NCBI RefSeq assembly: GCF_027587375.1
Contig: NZ_JAMXIC010000022.1
Location: 1-64,000, forward strand
Origin: Arthrobacter sp. B2a2-09
GTDB lineage: Bacteria; Actinomycetota; Actinomycetes; Actinomycetales; Micrococcaceae
Length of the DNA: 64,000 nt
Reading direction: 5' to 3'
The position numbers were made by a program, and so were the translations under genes. Under the pieces are notes generated by a model. That model did not search any database. It worked only from the letters and a program-made list of their open reading frames with translations, and had not been told where the DNA came from. Every line of letters starts with the position of its first letter. The stretch's first letter is position 1. Shown here one piece after another: positions 7,284 to 15,633 of the stretch.

Positions 7284-7538
7284 TCACATTATTGCTTCCG
7301 GGATGTCGAATCGCCTCCCAACGAGTACGCGAATGGCCCAAACTAAAGGCTGATCTTCTAGCTCAACGCCTTTGTCCCCGTAAACTACGCCCGTTTCGCT
7401 GCCCACTGCATCGATGTCAAAAAGCCTGAGAATCTCGCTCACGCGAAACTGATACTCGGTGGAGGTCATTTGGCGAGACGCACGAACTGGAATCGTGCTG
7501 AGTGTGCGCTCGACCTCAGCCTGGATGGATTCATTCAC
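7284..7538 (-). CDS. Hypothetical protein, 84 residues
   Basis: An acidic 84-residue protein of unknown family starting with GTG at 7536-7538 and ending DIPEAIM. The C-terminal half (VVYGDKGVELEDQPLVWAIRVLVG) looks like a folded alpha/beta segment. Its start overlaps the stop of the small signal-peptide gene by eight bases, so the two may be translationally coupled, or may be one gene split by a frameshift. Base composition here is clearly lower in GC than in the neighbouring housekeeping genes, which suggests transfer or decay. Confidence 0.45.
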   Translation of the reverse strand: MNESIQAEVERTLSTIPVRASRQMTSTEYQFRVSEILRLFDIDAVGSETGVVYGDKGVELEDQPLVWAIRVLVGRRFDIPEAIM

Positions 7539-7704
7539 TTGGGCGGTTCACGTTACTTCCGCACCAGTCGCTCACGACCTGACCCGCGGGGCAGCTGAGC
7601 GAGCCGCTGACGCTCGTCGTTGCTGCCTGCGCGGGCAGCGCGGATGCCGCTACCAATGCCATTGCCGCACAAATGCCGATCGCGCCGACTTTTCGAGTTT
7701 CAAT
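7531..7704 (-). CDS. Small secreted peptide with signal sequence
   Basis: A minus-strand frame reads MALVAASALPAQA followed by ATTSVSGSLSCPAGQVVSDW, CGSNVNRPSE, stop. Upstream codons give KVGAIGICAA, so the whole N terminus looks like a signal peptide: a basic start, a 15-20-residue hydrophobic core and an AQA cleavage site. The mature part would be about 30 residues with two cysteines. The only ATG in frame is at 7660-7662, which would shorten the signal. An ATT at 7702-7704 behind AGGGGGAA is the other possible start, with very short spacing. The true start and the function are unknown. Confidence 0.35.
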   Translation of the reverse strand: METRKVGAIGICAAMALVAASALPAQAATTSVSGSLSCPAGQVVSDWCGSNVNRPSE

Positions 7705-8039
7705 GCTTCCCCCTGAGCGTCCGGACGGGATTTCGGTGCAACCGCCGCCACTTGGTTTTTACAGTCCTGGAACTTCGAAAATGCCAAAAAGGTCATACCT
7801 ACCCCCGATAGTAAAGACGAATTGGACTACCGAGAATAGATGATGGCCTGAGTGCTGACAAGATCTCTTAACAAACAGGTCAGAGGACTTTTTGAGAAAT
7901 CCCACAATCGACTTCGGTCGGCCAACTATTGCCTTCGAAACCTTCGCCATCGCGGCAAAGCATCTGGTGAATTTGTCAGCACTCAATTCACGCTCGACAT
8001 CACTCAAAACATAGTTTCTAAGTACTCAATTTCGGCTTT
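7705..8039. other. AT-richer stretch without a convincing gene
   Basis: This stretch has low GC for the window and includes runs such as AGTAAAGACGAATTGG. A TTG-started minus-strand frame of 82 codons (7759-8007) has no ribosome site, no recognisable domain and poor codon use. Promoters for the small genes on the minus strand could lie here, but no clear box is visible. Confidence 0.4.
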
Positions 8040-8309
8040 TCACCACTCAGCCGGGGCCAGCGTGCACGATTCTGAAAGGTGGCGGGAATCGCGCATGGCC
8101 ACAAAGGTTGCAGGGACTTCCCGAACCAACCGCTCGAGCATGGCTCTTCCGGCCGCGACTCGCTGCTGCAGGTCTTCGAAGTTCAGTCTCCCGCCCGACC
8201 ACACCACAGCTTCGCCGTCCAGAATGCAACCGGGCGGACTCTTTTCGACCGCCGCGGCCTGCAGGTCAAGGAAGTCATCGGGCAGAAGCCAATCACGGCG
8301 TGACCGGGA
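8040..8309 (-). pseudogene. Fragment of an ATP-dependent DNA ligase
   Basis: The minus-strand frame encodes RRDWLLPDDFLDLQAAAVEK, SPPGCILDGEAVVWSGGRLN and FEDLQQRVAAGRAML…VREVPATFVA. This is the internal part of the adenylation domain of LigC/LigD-type ATP-dependent ligases, with the ILDGE strand and the FxxLQxR helix. An in-frame TGA stands immediately before it (8310-8312). The frame leaves the ligase pattern after ATFVA, and the KxDG nucleophile motif and the OB domain are missing. It is a relic truncated at both ends. Confidence 0.75.
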
Positions 8310-8325
8310 TCACCTCACATTGCCG

Positions 8326-8910
8326 CTACTTCTTCCGACCGAACTTCGGCAGGTTGGGTAGGTTCGGCAGGTTCGCCAAGAGGTCGGCAGCCTTGGTGGC
8401 GGCACGGCCAACCGTGCGGCCGATCTGCTGCGGCATGGTGTCGTCAATACCCGCGACAGAGGCAACAGCTCCGGAGGCAGGCACGATTTCAGGCGAGCGT
8501 ACGACGTCGGTGCTCGCCGACGACGGGACGAGCGTGGCGCCGTCGGGCCGCGTGAGCTGGTTCTTCGCGGCGCCTGCACCCGGCTGCCCAGCCGTACGTG
8601 GTCCGGGGCTACGGGCCGGCGTGGCGGCCTCGACCGCGGGCTTGGCGGGTCCGACGTCGAACGTCTCCAGCCAGCTGGCAATCCCGGCGAGCGGCTTCGG
8701 GTTCAACGCGTAATAGCGTTTCTGCCCTTGCGCGCGCATGCTGACGAGATCCGCCTCGCGGAGCACCTTCAAATGCTTTGAAATGGTGGGCTGGCTCGCT
8801 GCGAGCTCCTCCACCAGTTCCCCCACAGCCTTATCCCCAGAGCGGAGGGAAACCAGAATGTCACGCCGGGTTGCCTCCGCAATGACGGCAAATACGTCGT
8901 CAGTCACCAT
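8326..8910 (-). CDS. ArsR-family regulator with a long low-complexity tail
   Basis: A 194-residue protein. Residues 1-80 form an ArsR winged HTH (VFAVIAEATRRDILVSLRSG, QPTISKHLKVLREADLV, GQKRYYAL). The rest is Ala/Pro/Ser-rich, ending in a short Leu-Pro repeat (LANLPNLPNLPKFGRKK). No metal-binding Cys pair is present, so it is not a typical metal sensor. The ATG at 8910 follows GGGAGG; an earlier in-frame ATG lacks one. It lies next to, and on the same strand as, the acuC gene, 97 bases downstream of it. Confidence 0.85.
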   Translation of the reverse strand: MVTDDVFAVIAEATRRDILVSLRSGDKAVGELVEELAASQPTISKHLKVLREADLVSMRAQGQKRYYALNPKPLAGIASWLETFDVGPAKPAVEAATPARSPGPRTAGQPGAGAAKNQLTRPDGATLVPSSASTDVVRSPEIVPASGAVASVAGIDDTMPQQIGRTVGRAATKAADLLANLPNLPNLPKFGRKK

Positions 8911-9007
8911 GCCTCCCACCCTAGCGACATATACGCCAAAAGGCATCAACTATTTCGCGTATGCTCACGGCGTTGACCCAGTCCCGCTCCTCCTAGCCGA
9001 ACACGCG

Positions 9008-10219
9008 TCAGTCGAACCAGGGATCCAGTCCGTAGAGCGGGAAGATTTCCTTGCGGGTGGCGATGATGGTGCGGTCCACGGCGTCGGCGGGGTCATACCC
9101 GACCTCCCACCAACGCCACCAGGTGTCCACGCCGTCGCCCATGAGTTCCGGAACCGATTCCCCGTACTTCTCCATGACATAGTCCCGGAAAGCTTCCGGG
9201 ACAGGAGCCGTCAGCTGGACGGGATGTTGGGCCACGATGCCTATCAAATGGCTCCACGTGCGCGGTACCACTCCCGTGATGTCGTAACCCCCTCCCCCGG
9301 TGGCGATCCAACGGTTTTCGCAGAACCTGGCGGCGAGGCCCGCGACGGCGGTGGCCGCCTCGCGTTGGCCGTCCACGCTGAGGTTGAGGTGCGTGAGGGG
9401 ATCGAGTTTGTGGGAGTCGCAGCCATGCTGGCTCACGATGACTTCCGGTTCAAAGGCTTGAACGAGCTGGGGTACCACGGCATGGAAGGCCCGCAACCAC
9501 CCGGCGTCGCCCGTCCACGCAGGCAACGCCACGTTGACGGCCGTACCTAGGGCGTCCTGGCCGCCGATCTCATTGGCGAATCCCGTTCCGGGGAACAACG
9601 AGAGGCCGCTTTCGTGCAGGGAGATCGTCAGGACCCTGGGGTCGTTCCAGAAGATGCTCTGGGTGCCATCACCGTGGTGAGCATCGACGTCGATGTACGC
9701 AACCCGCCGGACACCGCCGTCGAGCAGCCTCTGCACGGCGAGTGCGGCGTCGTTGTAAATACAGAAGCCGCTGGCCCGCTCACGGGAGGCGTGATGCATG
9801 CCGCCGCCGAAGTTGACGGCCCGGACCGCGGTCTCGGACAGGATCGCCTCAGCCGCGAGCAACGACCCTCCGGCAAGCCGGGCGCTGGCTTCGTGCATCC
9901 CCGCAAAAGCGGGATCATCTTCGGTGCCGAGCCCGCGTTCCGGGTCCGGCGTCGTCGGGTCTTCGCTTGCACGCCGCACTGCGGCGACATATTCGGCACT
10001 GTGCACTGCCAGGAGTTCGACGTCGGACGCGAGCCCGGGCGCCTGGACGGAGACATGCTCCAGCTCGAAGAGTCCGAGCGCCGCGGCGAGCCTGGCCGTC
10101 AGCTCCAGCCGCGCGGGGGCCATCGGATGCGAGGGACCGAAATTGTATGCGGTCATGGCGGGATCCCACGCCACCACCGTTGGCAGCGCGGACGGACGGA
10201 GGCCTGCCCAGGAAGTCAT
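9008..10219 (-). CDS. acuC: Histone-deacetylase-superfamily amidohydrolase, AcuC-like
   Basis: A 403-residue zinc deacetylase. The superfamily active site is intact: GGGMHHASRERASGFCIYND (tandem His), DVDAHHGDGTQ (zinc Asp/His) and GGGGY near the C terminus. In Bacillus, AcuC deacetylates and so activates acetyl-CoA synthetase; acs lies 29 kb away here, so the same role is plausible but inferred. The ATG at 10219 is preferred over a TTG eleven codons earlier, but neither has a strong ribosome site. Confidence 0.85.
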   Translation of the reverse strand: MTSWAGLRPSALPTVVAWDPAMTAYNFGPSHPMAPARLELTARLAAALGLFELEHVSVQAPGLASDVELLAVHSAEYVAAVRRASEDPTTPDPERGLGTEDDPAFAGMHEASARLAGGSLLAAEAILSETAVRAVNFGGGMHHASRERASGFCIYNDAALAVQRLLDGGVRRVAYIDVDAHHGDGTQSIFWNDPRVLTISLHESGLSLFPGTGFANEIGGQDALGTAVNVALPAWTGDAGWLRAFHAVVPQLVQAFEPEVIVSQHGCDSHKLDPLTHLNLSVDGQREAATAVAGLAARFCENRWIATGGGGYDITGVVPRTWSHLIGIVAQHPVQLTAPVPEAFRDYVMEKYGESVPELMGDGVDTWWRWWEVGYDPADAVDRTIIATRKEIFPLYGLDPWFD

Positions 10220-10331
10220 CAATGACAGGCTACCCGAGCGGCGGGAAGGCAACTGCCCCGTTACAGCGGGAGATTAGTGGTTTACTACTCAAGAAAGCAG
10301 AATCAATCGACCAGAAGCGAACAGCACTGCC

Positions 10332-11765
10332 ATGACTCAGAGCCAGTCGAGGTCCATAGACCCGGCCAGCTGGCAAACCGTCCAGCCGGAGCGGGGAGGC
10401 CTGTGGATTTTCACGGGTATCCGCGACTTCATCGACAACCTCGCCAACACTTCACCGGCCCGATTGGCGCTGACGGCCTACGTCTTCGCGATTCTCTTGT
10501 TCACCGGCCTGCTTTCCCTGCCAGCAGCATCGGCCGACGGTGCGGTCACTCCCATCTACCAGGCCTTGTTCACCGCTGTCTCCAGCGTTTGCGTGACCGG
10601 TTTGACCGTTGTGTCGACGGCGACGCACTGGACCTTCTTCGGCCAGCTCGTGATTCTCGTGGGCATCTTCGTAGGTGGATTGGGAACCCTGACACTCGCA
10701 TCGCTCCTGGCACTCATGGTCAGCAAACGGCTGGGCGTGAGGGGAAAGCTCATTGCCCAGGAGGCCATGAACAACGCCGGACGTTTGGGCGAAGTGGGTA
10801 CCTTGTTGCGGATCGTCATCTCGACCTCCGTGACCATCGAGGCCGTACTGGCCATCGCGATGATTCCCCGGTTCCTGACACTCGGAGAGGACTTCTGGCA
10901 GGCCGTCTGGCACGGGATCTTCTACTCGATTTCTTCCTTCAACAATGCCGGTTTCACACCCCACTCCGACGGAATCGTGCCGTACGAGACGGATCTGTGG
11001 ATTCTTGTGCCGCTCATGCTCGGCGTGTTCCTCGGCAGCCTCGGCTTCCCGGTGATGCTGGTGCTCCGACGGCACGGCCTCCATTGGAAGAAGTGGAGCC
11101 TCCACACCAAGCTGACCATCCAGGTTTCCCTGATCCTCCTCGTAGCCGGCGCAGTCCTCTGGGCCTTGATGGAGTGGGACAACACCAACACCATCGCCAA
11201 CATGAGCGTTGGTGACAAGATCACGCATTCCATTTTCGCCTCGGTCATGACGCGCTCCGGAGGCTTCAACCTGGTTGACCAGAGCCATATGGATTCCACC
11301 ACCAGGCTGCTGTCGGACGCGCTCATGTTCGCCGGCGGCGGTTCGGCGTCGACGGCGGGCGGCATCAAGGTGACAACCGTCGCGGTCATGTTCCTCGCCA
11401 TCGTCGCCGAGGCACGTGGCGACGACGACGTCAAGGTCTACGGCCGCACGATCCCCGAGGGCACCATGCGGGTGGCCATCTCGGTGATCGTCGCTGGTGC
11501 CACGTTGGTGTGCGCAGCCGCATTCTTGTTGCTGGCCATCAGCGGGGCCAGCCTGGACCGGGTGCTCTTCGAAACCATCTCGGCCTTTGCAACCGTGGGC
11601 CTCAGCACGAACCTCAGCGCCGAACTGCCGCCGGCTGGGGTCTACGTTCTAGCTGCCCTCATGTTCGCCGGCCGCATCGGCACCATCACCCTTGCCTCCG
11701 CACTGGCCCTCCGCCAGCGCAGGCAGCTATTCCATTATCCGGAAGAGAGGCCGATCATTGGCTAA
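10332..11765 (+). CDS. ktrB: KtrB/TrkH-type potassium transporter, membrane subunit
   Basis: A 477-residue integral membrane protein with the repeated M1-P-M2 units of the KtrB/TrkH family. Filter glycines are in VCVTGLTVVS, NNAGFTPHSD, TRSGGFNLVD and ATVGLSTNLS, the four pore loops in order. It forms the ion channel-like part of a K+ uptake system gated by the cytoplasmic KtrA ring. It overlaps the KtrA gene by eight bases, so the two are one operon. The ATG at 10332 gives the first residues MTQSQSRS. Confidence 0.93.
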   Translation: MTQSQSRSIDPASWQTVQPERGGLWIFTGIRDFIDNLANTSPARLALTAYVFAILLFTGLLSLPAASADGAVTPIYQALFTAVSSVCVTGLTVVSTATHWTFFGQLVILVGIFVGGLGTLTLASLLALMVSKRLGVRGKLIAQEAMNNAGRLGEVGTLLRIVISTSVTIEAVLAIAMIPRFLTLGEDFWQAVWHGIFYSISSFNNAGFTPHSDGIVPYETDLWILVPLMLGVFLGSLGFPVMLVLRRHGLHWKKWSLHTKLTIQVSLILLVAGAVLWALMEWDNTNTIANMSVGDKITHSIFASVMTRSGGFNLVDQSHMDSTTRLLSDALMFAGGGSASTAGGIKVTTVAVMFLAIVAEARGDDDVKVYGRTIPEGTMRVAISVIVAGATLVCAAAFLLLAISGASLDRVLFETISAFATVGLSTNLSAELPPAGVYVLAALMFAGRIGTITLASALALRQRRQLFHYPEERPIIG

Positions 11766-12444
11766 TTCAACAGGCGACCCCAACCGGCCGGCGCACAACG
11801 CACCCGTTCTGGTGATCGGGTTGGGCCGATTCGGTGCAGCCACCGCCGAGCAGCTCGTCAAGCAGGGACGCGAAGTCCTGGCCATCGAGCGGGACCGAAC
11901 GCTCGTCCAGAATTGGGCTTCCGTGCTGACCCACGTAGTGGAGGCGGATGCCACCAACATCGATGCCCTCCGCCAGCTCGGCGCGCAGGAATTCAGCTCT
12001 GCCGTGGTGGGCGTGGGAACGTCGATCGAGTCCTCGGTGCTCATCACGGTGAACCTCGTGGATCTGGGCATCGAACACCTCTGGGTGAAAGCGATCACTG
12101 CCTCGCACGGCAAGATCCTCACCCGCATCGGCGCCAACCACGTCATCTACCCCGAGGCCGACGCCGGCGTCCGTGCGGCGCACTTGGTCTCCGGGCGCAT
12201 GCTGGACTTCATCGAGTTCGACGACGATTTCGCCATCGTGAAAATGTACCCGCCCAAGGAAACCGTGGGCTTCACGCTGGATGAATCCAAGGTCCGTTCC
12301 AAGTACGGCGTGACAATTGTCGGCGTGAAATCCCCGGGCGAAGACTTCACCTACGCTCGACCCGACACGAAGGTTTCCGGCCGCGACATGCTCATTGTGT
12401 CCGGGCACGTGGACCTGCTGGAACGGTTTGCGGCGCGGCCGTAG
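11758..12444 (+). CDS. ktrA: KtrA/TrkA-type regulatory subunit (RCK domains)
   Basis: A 228-residue cytoplasmic gating protein. It has an N-terminal Rossmann RCK_N domain with the nucleotide turn VIGLGRFGAATAEQL (about 15-29), and a C-terminal RCK_C domain. It binds ATP/ADP or NAD(H) and controls KtrB. The start is taken as TTG at 11758, behind GGAAGAGAGG and inside the last codons of ktrB, giving LANSTGDPN at the N terminus. The longer upstream frame is only the ktrB shadow. Confidence 0.9.
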   Translation: MANSTGDPNRPAHNAPVLVIGLGRFGAATAEQLVKQGREVLAIERDRTLVQNWASVLTHVVEADATNIDALRQLGAQEFSSAVVGVGTSIESSVLITVNLVDLGIEHLWVKAITASHGKILTRIGANHVIYPEADAGVRAAHLVSGRMLDFIEFDDDFAIVKMYPPKETVGFTLDESKVRSKYGVTIVGVKSPGEDFTYARPDTKVSGRDMLIVSGHVDLLERFAARP

Positions 12445-12466
12445 CTCCCTCGCTGTGGCCGCGGAA

Positions 12467-13297
12467 CTAGGCGAGCTGCTGCGTGATTTCCGCGGCCCGG
12501 GCCGCTGCTGCGCGGGCTCCGTCGGCGATGATCGCGGGTATCCCGCCGTCGTTGAACGCCGCGATGGCGCGTTCCGTGGTGCCGTTGGGGCTGGTCACGG
12601 CGATGCGTAGTGCGGTGGGGTCCGCTCCGGGCTCGGCGAGCATGAAACCGGCACCTGCCACGGTCTCGCGGGAAATCATGAGGGACAGCTCGGGATCCAG
12701 ACCGAGTTCGACGCCGGCGGCAGCCATGGCTTCGGCAAGGTAGAACGCGTACGCGGGGCCCGAACCGCTGATGGCGGACAGGGCATCCACCTGTTCCTCG
12801 GGGATTTCCACCACGGTGCCTGCGGCGGCGAGGATGTCCTTGGCCTGCTGGAGCTGCGCGGGGGTGCAGTTAGTTCCGGGCGAAACGGAGACCACCCCGC
12901 GTCCGAGCTTGGCAGGCGTGTTGGGCATCGTGCGAATGACCGGCTGGCCCGCCGGCAGGGCAGCTTCCAGCTGGGCGATGGACACGGCCGCGGCAACGCT
13001 GATCACAATCGTGTTCTTACCCAGCGACGGTGAGATTTCCCGGGCGAGATCGGCAATGCCCACAGGCTTGACGCCCAGGATGACAACCGAAGCGCCCTTC
13101 GTAGCCAACTTGTTGTTGTCGGGTTCCTCGGCTCCGGCGATGGTCATGACATGGTGGCGCTCTGCCAGTTCGGCTGCGCGTTCTGCGCGACGTACGGTGG
13201 CGACGACGTCCGACGGATCTGTTCCGGCCGCAAGCAAGCCACCCAGAATGGCCTCGTTCATGGACCCACAGCCAAGGAATGCGATTCGGTTGCTCAT
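12467..13297 (-). CDS. proC: Pyrroline-5-carboxylate reductase
   Basis: A 276-residue enzyme for the last step of proline synthesis. IAFLGCGSMNEAILGGLLAAG (about 5-25) is the NADPH-binding fold, RTMPNTP (about 121-127) and SGSGPAYAF (about 174-182) are the active-site and dimer signatures. The ATG at 13297 starts MSNRIAFLG. It lies downstream of, and on the same strand as, the isomerase-like and Ppx genes, in the same order as Rv0496, Rv0498 and Rv0500. It is convergent with ktrA. Confidence 0.95.
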   Translation of the reverse strand: MSNRIAFLGCGSMNEAILGGLLAAGTDPSDVVATVRRAERAAELAERHHVMTIAGAEEPDNNKLATKGASVVILGVKPVGIADLAREISPSLGKNTIVISVAAAVSIAQLEAALPAGQPVIRTMPNTPAKLGRGVVSVSPGTNCTPAQLQQAKDILAAAGTVVEIPEEQVDALSAISGSGPAYAFYLAEAMAAAGVELGLDPELSLMISRETVAGAGFMLAEPGADPTALRIAVTSPNGTTERAIAAFNDGGIPAIIADGARAAAARAAEITQQLA

Positions 13298-13659
13298 GGC
13301 TCCATGATGCCAGTTCAGCTGCGCCACTGCAGAACCAGTTGCCAGGCCCGGCAGAGGAGCCAGGATTCCCAGCTTGTTCCCAAGGTTATTGCAGGCTGCG
13401 CCCAACATCGCTCCGTAACTTAGTAATTACCTCATTGAGGGTGCGAGTGATGAGGCGGGCATGGGGATGTCCGCCACAAGCACCGGTGGTCGAACGGGTT
13501 TCCCCCCATTTTCCCGTATCGACCGCCGGTGCTTTCTCGTTTAAGGGGCGTTGGCGGATACGGGCAGGGCGCGTGGCCGGACCGAAACGCGTCCGAAGGT
13601 AGCCCAGCGACGGCGCGACCCAGCCGCCCGACGTCGTCGGGCCCTGAATCTCGGGGAAC
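13298..13659. other. Intergenic region upstream of proC
   Basis: 362 bases with no gene I can support. It holds a long hairpin (13479-13533), probably ending the upstream isomerase operon, and presumably the proC promoter between about 13300 and 13450. No tRNA or leader peptide was found. Confidence 0.6.
13479..13533. terminator. Hairpin behind the isomerase/ppx operon
   Basis: AGCACCGGTGGTCGA and TCGACCGCCGGTGCT pair with one mismatch, extended by ACGGG/CCCGT, with a loop of about 14 bases. It lies 126 bases past the isomerase stop on the minus strand. Confidence 0.6.
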
Positions 13660-14496
13660 TTAGATCTCGAAGGCTCCCACGAGCGGCGCCCCCAAGTGCT
13701 GGCGTGCGAAGCGCAGTGTTTCGGCGAGCCATTCCTCGCGTTCACCCGCAGCTTTGGCCTTGCGCGTCGAGATCTCGGCAACCACTGTGCCCTCGAATCC
13801 GTTGGATGCGAGATGCTGCAGCGCCTCGGCGCACTGTTGGGTCCCGTAACCGGGGATCAGGTGCTCGTCCTTGCCCGAGCCCGAACCGTCCGTGAGGTGG
13901 ACGTGGCGCAGTTTGCTCCCGAGCGCCCGTATCGCCTCAAGGCTGTTGGCACCCGCGGTGGCTGCGTGCGAGAAGTCCCAGGTGACGTCGTCGTAATCCT
14001 GGCCCAGCGGATCCCAGTGCGGAAGGTACGCGAGCGCCTCCCGGCCGCGCACACGCCACGGGTACATGTTCTCCACTGCGATGTGCACTTGGTACATCGC
14101 CGCGATCTCGCGCACTCCGGCAGCGAAGTTCTCCGCATAGTTCGACTGCCACCGGAACGGCGGATGGACCACCACAGTGTTGCAACCGACCTCGCGCGCC
14201 ATCTGGCAGGACATCTCAATCTTGTTCCACGCCGGACCCCAAACCTGCTGGGTCAGCAGCAGGGTGGGCGCGTGGATCGAAACGATCTGCTGGTCGTAGC
14301 GATGGCTTAGCTGGATGAGGGCATCCGGGTTCTGGCTGGTGGCATTGTTGGTCACCATCACCTCGACACCGTCGTACCCCAGGTCCTGGGCCACGGCAAA
14401 GGCGTCGTGGACGCTGAGCGGATAGACAGAAGCGCTGGATAGCGCCACCGGGATCCTCGGCGTGTCTTCTTCGGAGTGCTCGACGTCGGTGCTCAT
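13660..14496 (-). CDS. Sugar phosphate isomerase/epimerase-like TIM barrel
   Basis: A 278-residue xylose-isomerase-like TIM barrel (AP-endonuclease 2 superfamily). Metal-ligand positions typical of the fold are visible: VVVHPPF, IAVENMYP, WDFSHA and HVHLTDGSGSGKDEHL. Rv0498 in mycobacteria is the counterpart by both sequence style and position. The substrate is unknown. The ATG at 14496 lies one base from the stop of the ppx gene, so the two are translated from one message. Confidence 0.85.
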   Translation of the reverse strand: MSTDVEHSEEDTPRIPVALSSASVYPLSVHDAFAVAQDLGYDGVEVMVTNNATSQNPDALIQLSHRYDQQIVSIHAPTLLLTQQVWGPAWNKIEMSCQMAREVGCNTVVVHPPFRWQSNYAENFAAGVREIAAMYQVHIAVENMYPWRVRGREALAYLPHWDPLGQDYDDVTWDFSHAATAGANSLEAIRALGSKLRHVHLTDGSGSGKDEHLIPGYGTQQCAEALQHLASNGFEGTVVAEISTRKAKAAGEREEWLAETLRFARQHLGAPLVGAFEI

Positions 14497-14497
14497 G

Positions 14498-15562
14498 TTA
14501 GTTGGCCTGCCTCCCAGCGGTGGGGATCGGTATGGATACTGCCGCGGGCGCGGCCGTTCCGGTGTTCGCGCCCAGACGTGGTACCGGTACCGCGCCTCCG
14601 AGCCCGACATGCGGGGCCGGGGCCAGCGGGCCATCGAAGATCAGCTGGTCGAGCCGGCGCAGGATCAATCCCTCGCGCAGGGCCCAAGGGCAGATCTCCA
14701 TGCTGGGAAACTCGAACATTTCCAATGCGGCCTCGGCCACAAGGGCACCCGCAAGGATCTGCGCTGCCCGTGCATCCGAGACGCCCGGGAGGTACAGCCG
14801 GTCCTCGACGGTCATGGCCGAGATCCGCTGCGCCCAGAGTCCCAAGTCCGTGGCGTGGAGTTCGCGCTTGACGTACGGACCGGCGCCACTGGGGGCCGCG
14901 CCCGCGATGCGTGCAAGGGAACGGAAGGTCTTGGAAGTTCCGGCCACCAGGTTGGCCCGGCCCAATTGCTTGAATTCACGTACGACGGGCTTGAGTGTGT
15001 GGCGGATGTACTTGCGCAGCTCTTTCACGCTCTTGGCCGTGGGCGGATCATTGTGGAGCCAGTCCCTGGTCAAACGGCTGGCGCCAAGCGGTACTGACAC
15101 CGCGAGCTCGGGCAGTTCGTCCTGGCCAAACGCCATTTCGAAGGAGCCGCCGCCGATGTCAAGGTCCAGGATCGGACCGGCCCCCCAGCCGTACCAGCGT
15201 CGAACCGCGAAGAAGGTCATGGAGGCTTCTTCGCTGCCGGTCAGTTCCTGCAGGGTCACAGTGGTCTCGTGCTTCACCCGGGCAAGGACCTCGACGCCGT
15301 TGGTCGCTTCGCGGATAGCCGAGGTACAAAAAGCCAAGAGGTCCTCGGCCTTGTGGCGGGCTGCGAACTCCCACGCTTCAAGGACGAACTCGATCAACTC
15401 GTGTTGTCCGGCGTCGTTGATGTTACCTTCGGCGTCCAGGAACTGAACCAGCGAAAGTGGTCGCTTATGGGAGGCAAACGCGACCGGGCGTGCGCCCGGA
15501 TGCGCGTCCACCAAAAGCAAATGGACGGTGTTGGAACCGATGTCTAGGACGCCAAGACGCAT
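14498..15562 (-). CDS. Ppx/GppA-family phosphatase
   Basis: A 354-residue member of the ASKHA-fold exopolyphosphatase/pppGpp phosphatase family. Phosphate-binding loops are DIGSNTVHLLLVD (7-19) and DLDIGGGSFEMAFG (about 133-146). It lacks the C-terminal HD domain of long Ppx proteins, as mycobacterial Ppx1 (Rv0496) does. It likely hydrolyses polyphosphate; the Pro/Ala-rich tail is not part of the catalytic fold. Upstream of and nearly touching the isomerase-like gene. Confidence 0.88.
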   Translation of the reverse strand: MRLGVLDIGSNTVHLLLVDAHPGARPVAFASHKRPLSLVQFLDAEGNINDAGQHELIEFVLEAWEFAARHKAEDLLAFCTSAIREATNGVEVLARVKHETTVTLQELTGSEEASMTFFAVRRWYGWGAGPILDLDIGGGSFEMAFGQDELPELAVSVPLGASRLTRDWLHNDPPTAKSVKELRKYIRHTLKPVVREFKQLGRANLVAGTSKTFRSLARIAGAAPSGAGPYVKRELHATDLGLWAQRISAMTVEDRLYLPGVSDARAAQILAGALVAEAALEMFEFPSMEICPWALREGLILRRLDQLIFDGPLAPAPHVGLGGAVPVPRLGANTGTAAPAAVSIPIPTAGRQAN

Positions 15563-15633
15563 TCTGCCATTATTCCCCGATTCGAAGCGTGTGAAGCAAG
15601 TACGACTGCCGATTCGTGCCGCCAGCCAGTCAA

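Noticed and set aside
6937..7353. 138-codon plus-strand frame behind gdhA
   Set aside because: No ribosome site, Arg/Pro/Ser-rich shadow composition; a different frame in the same place looks more protein-like but is itself broken.
7759..8007. 82-codon minus-strand frame as a real gene
   Set aside because: TTG start without ribosome site, no domain, and it lies in the decayed stretch; kept only as part of the region note.
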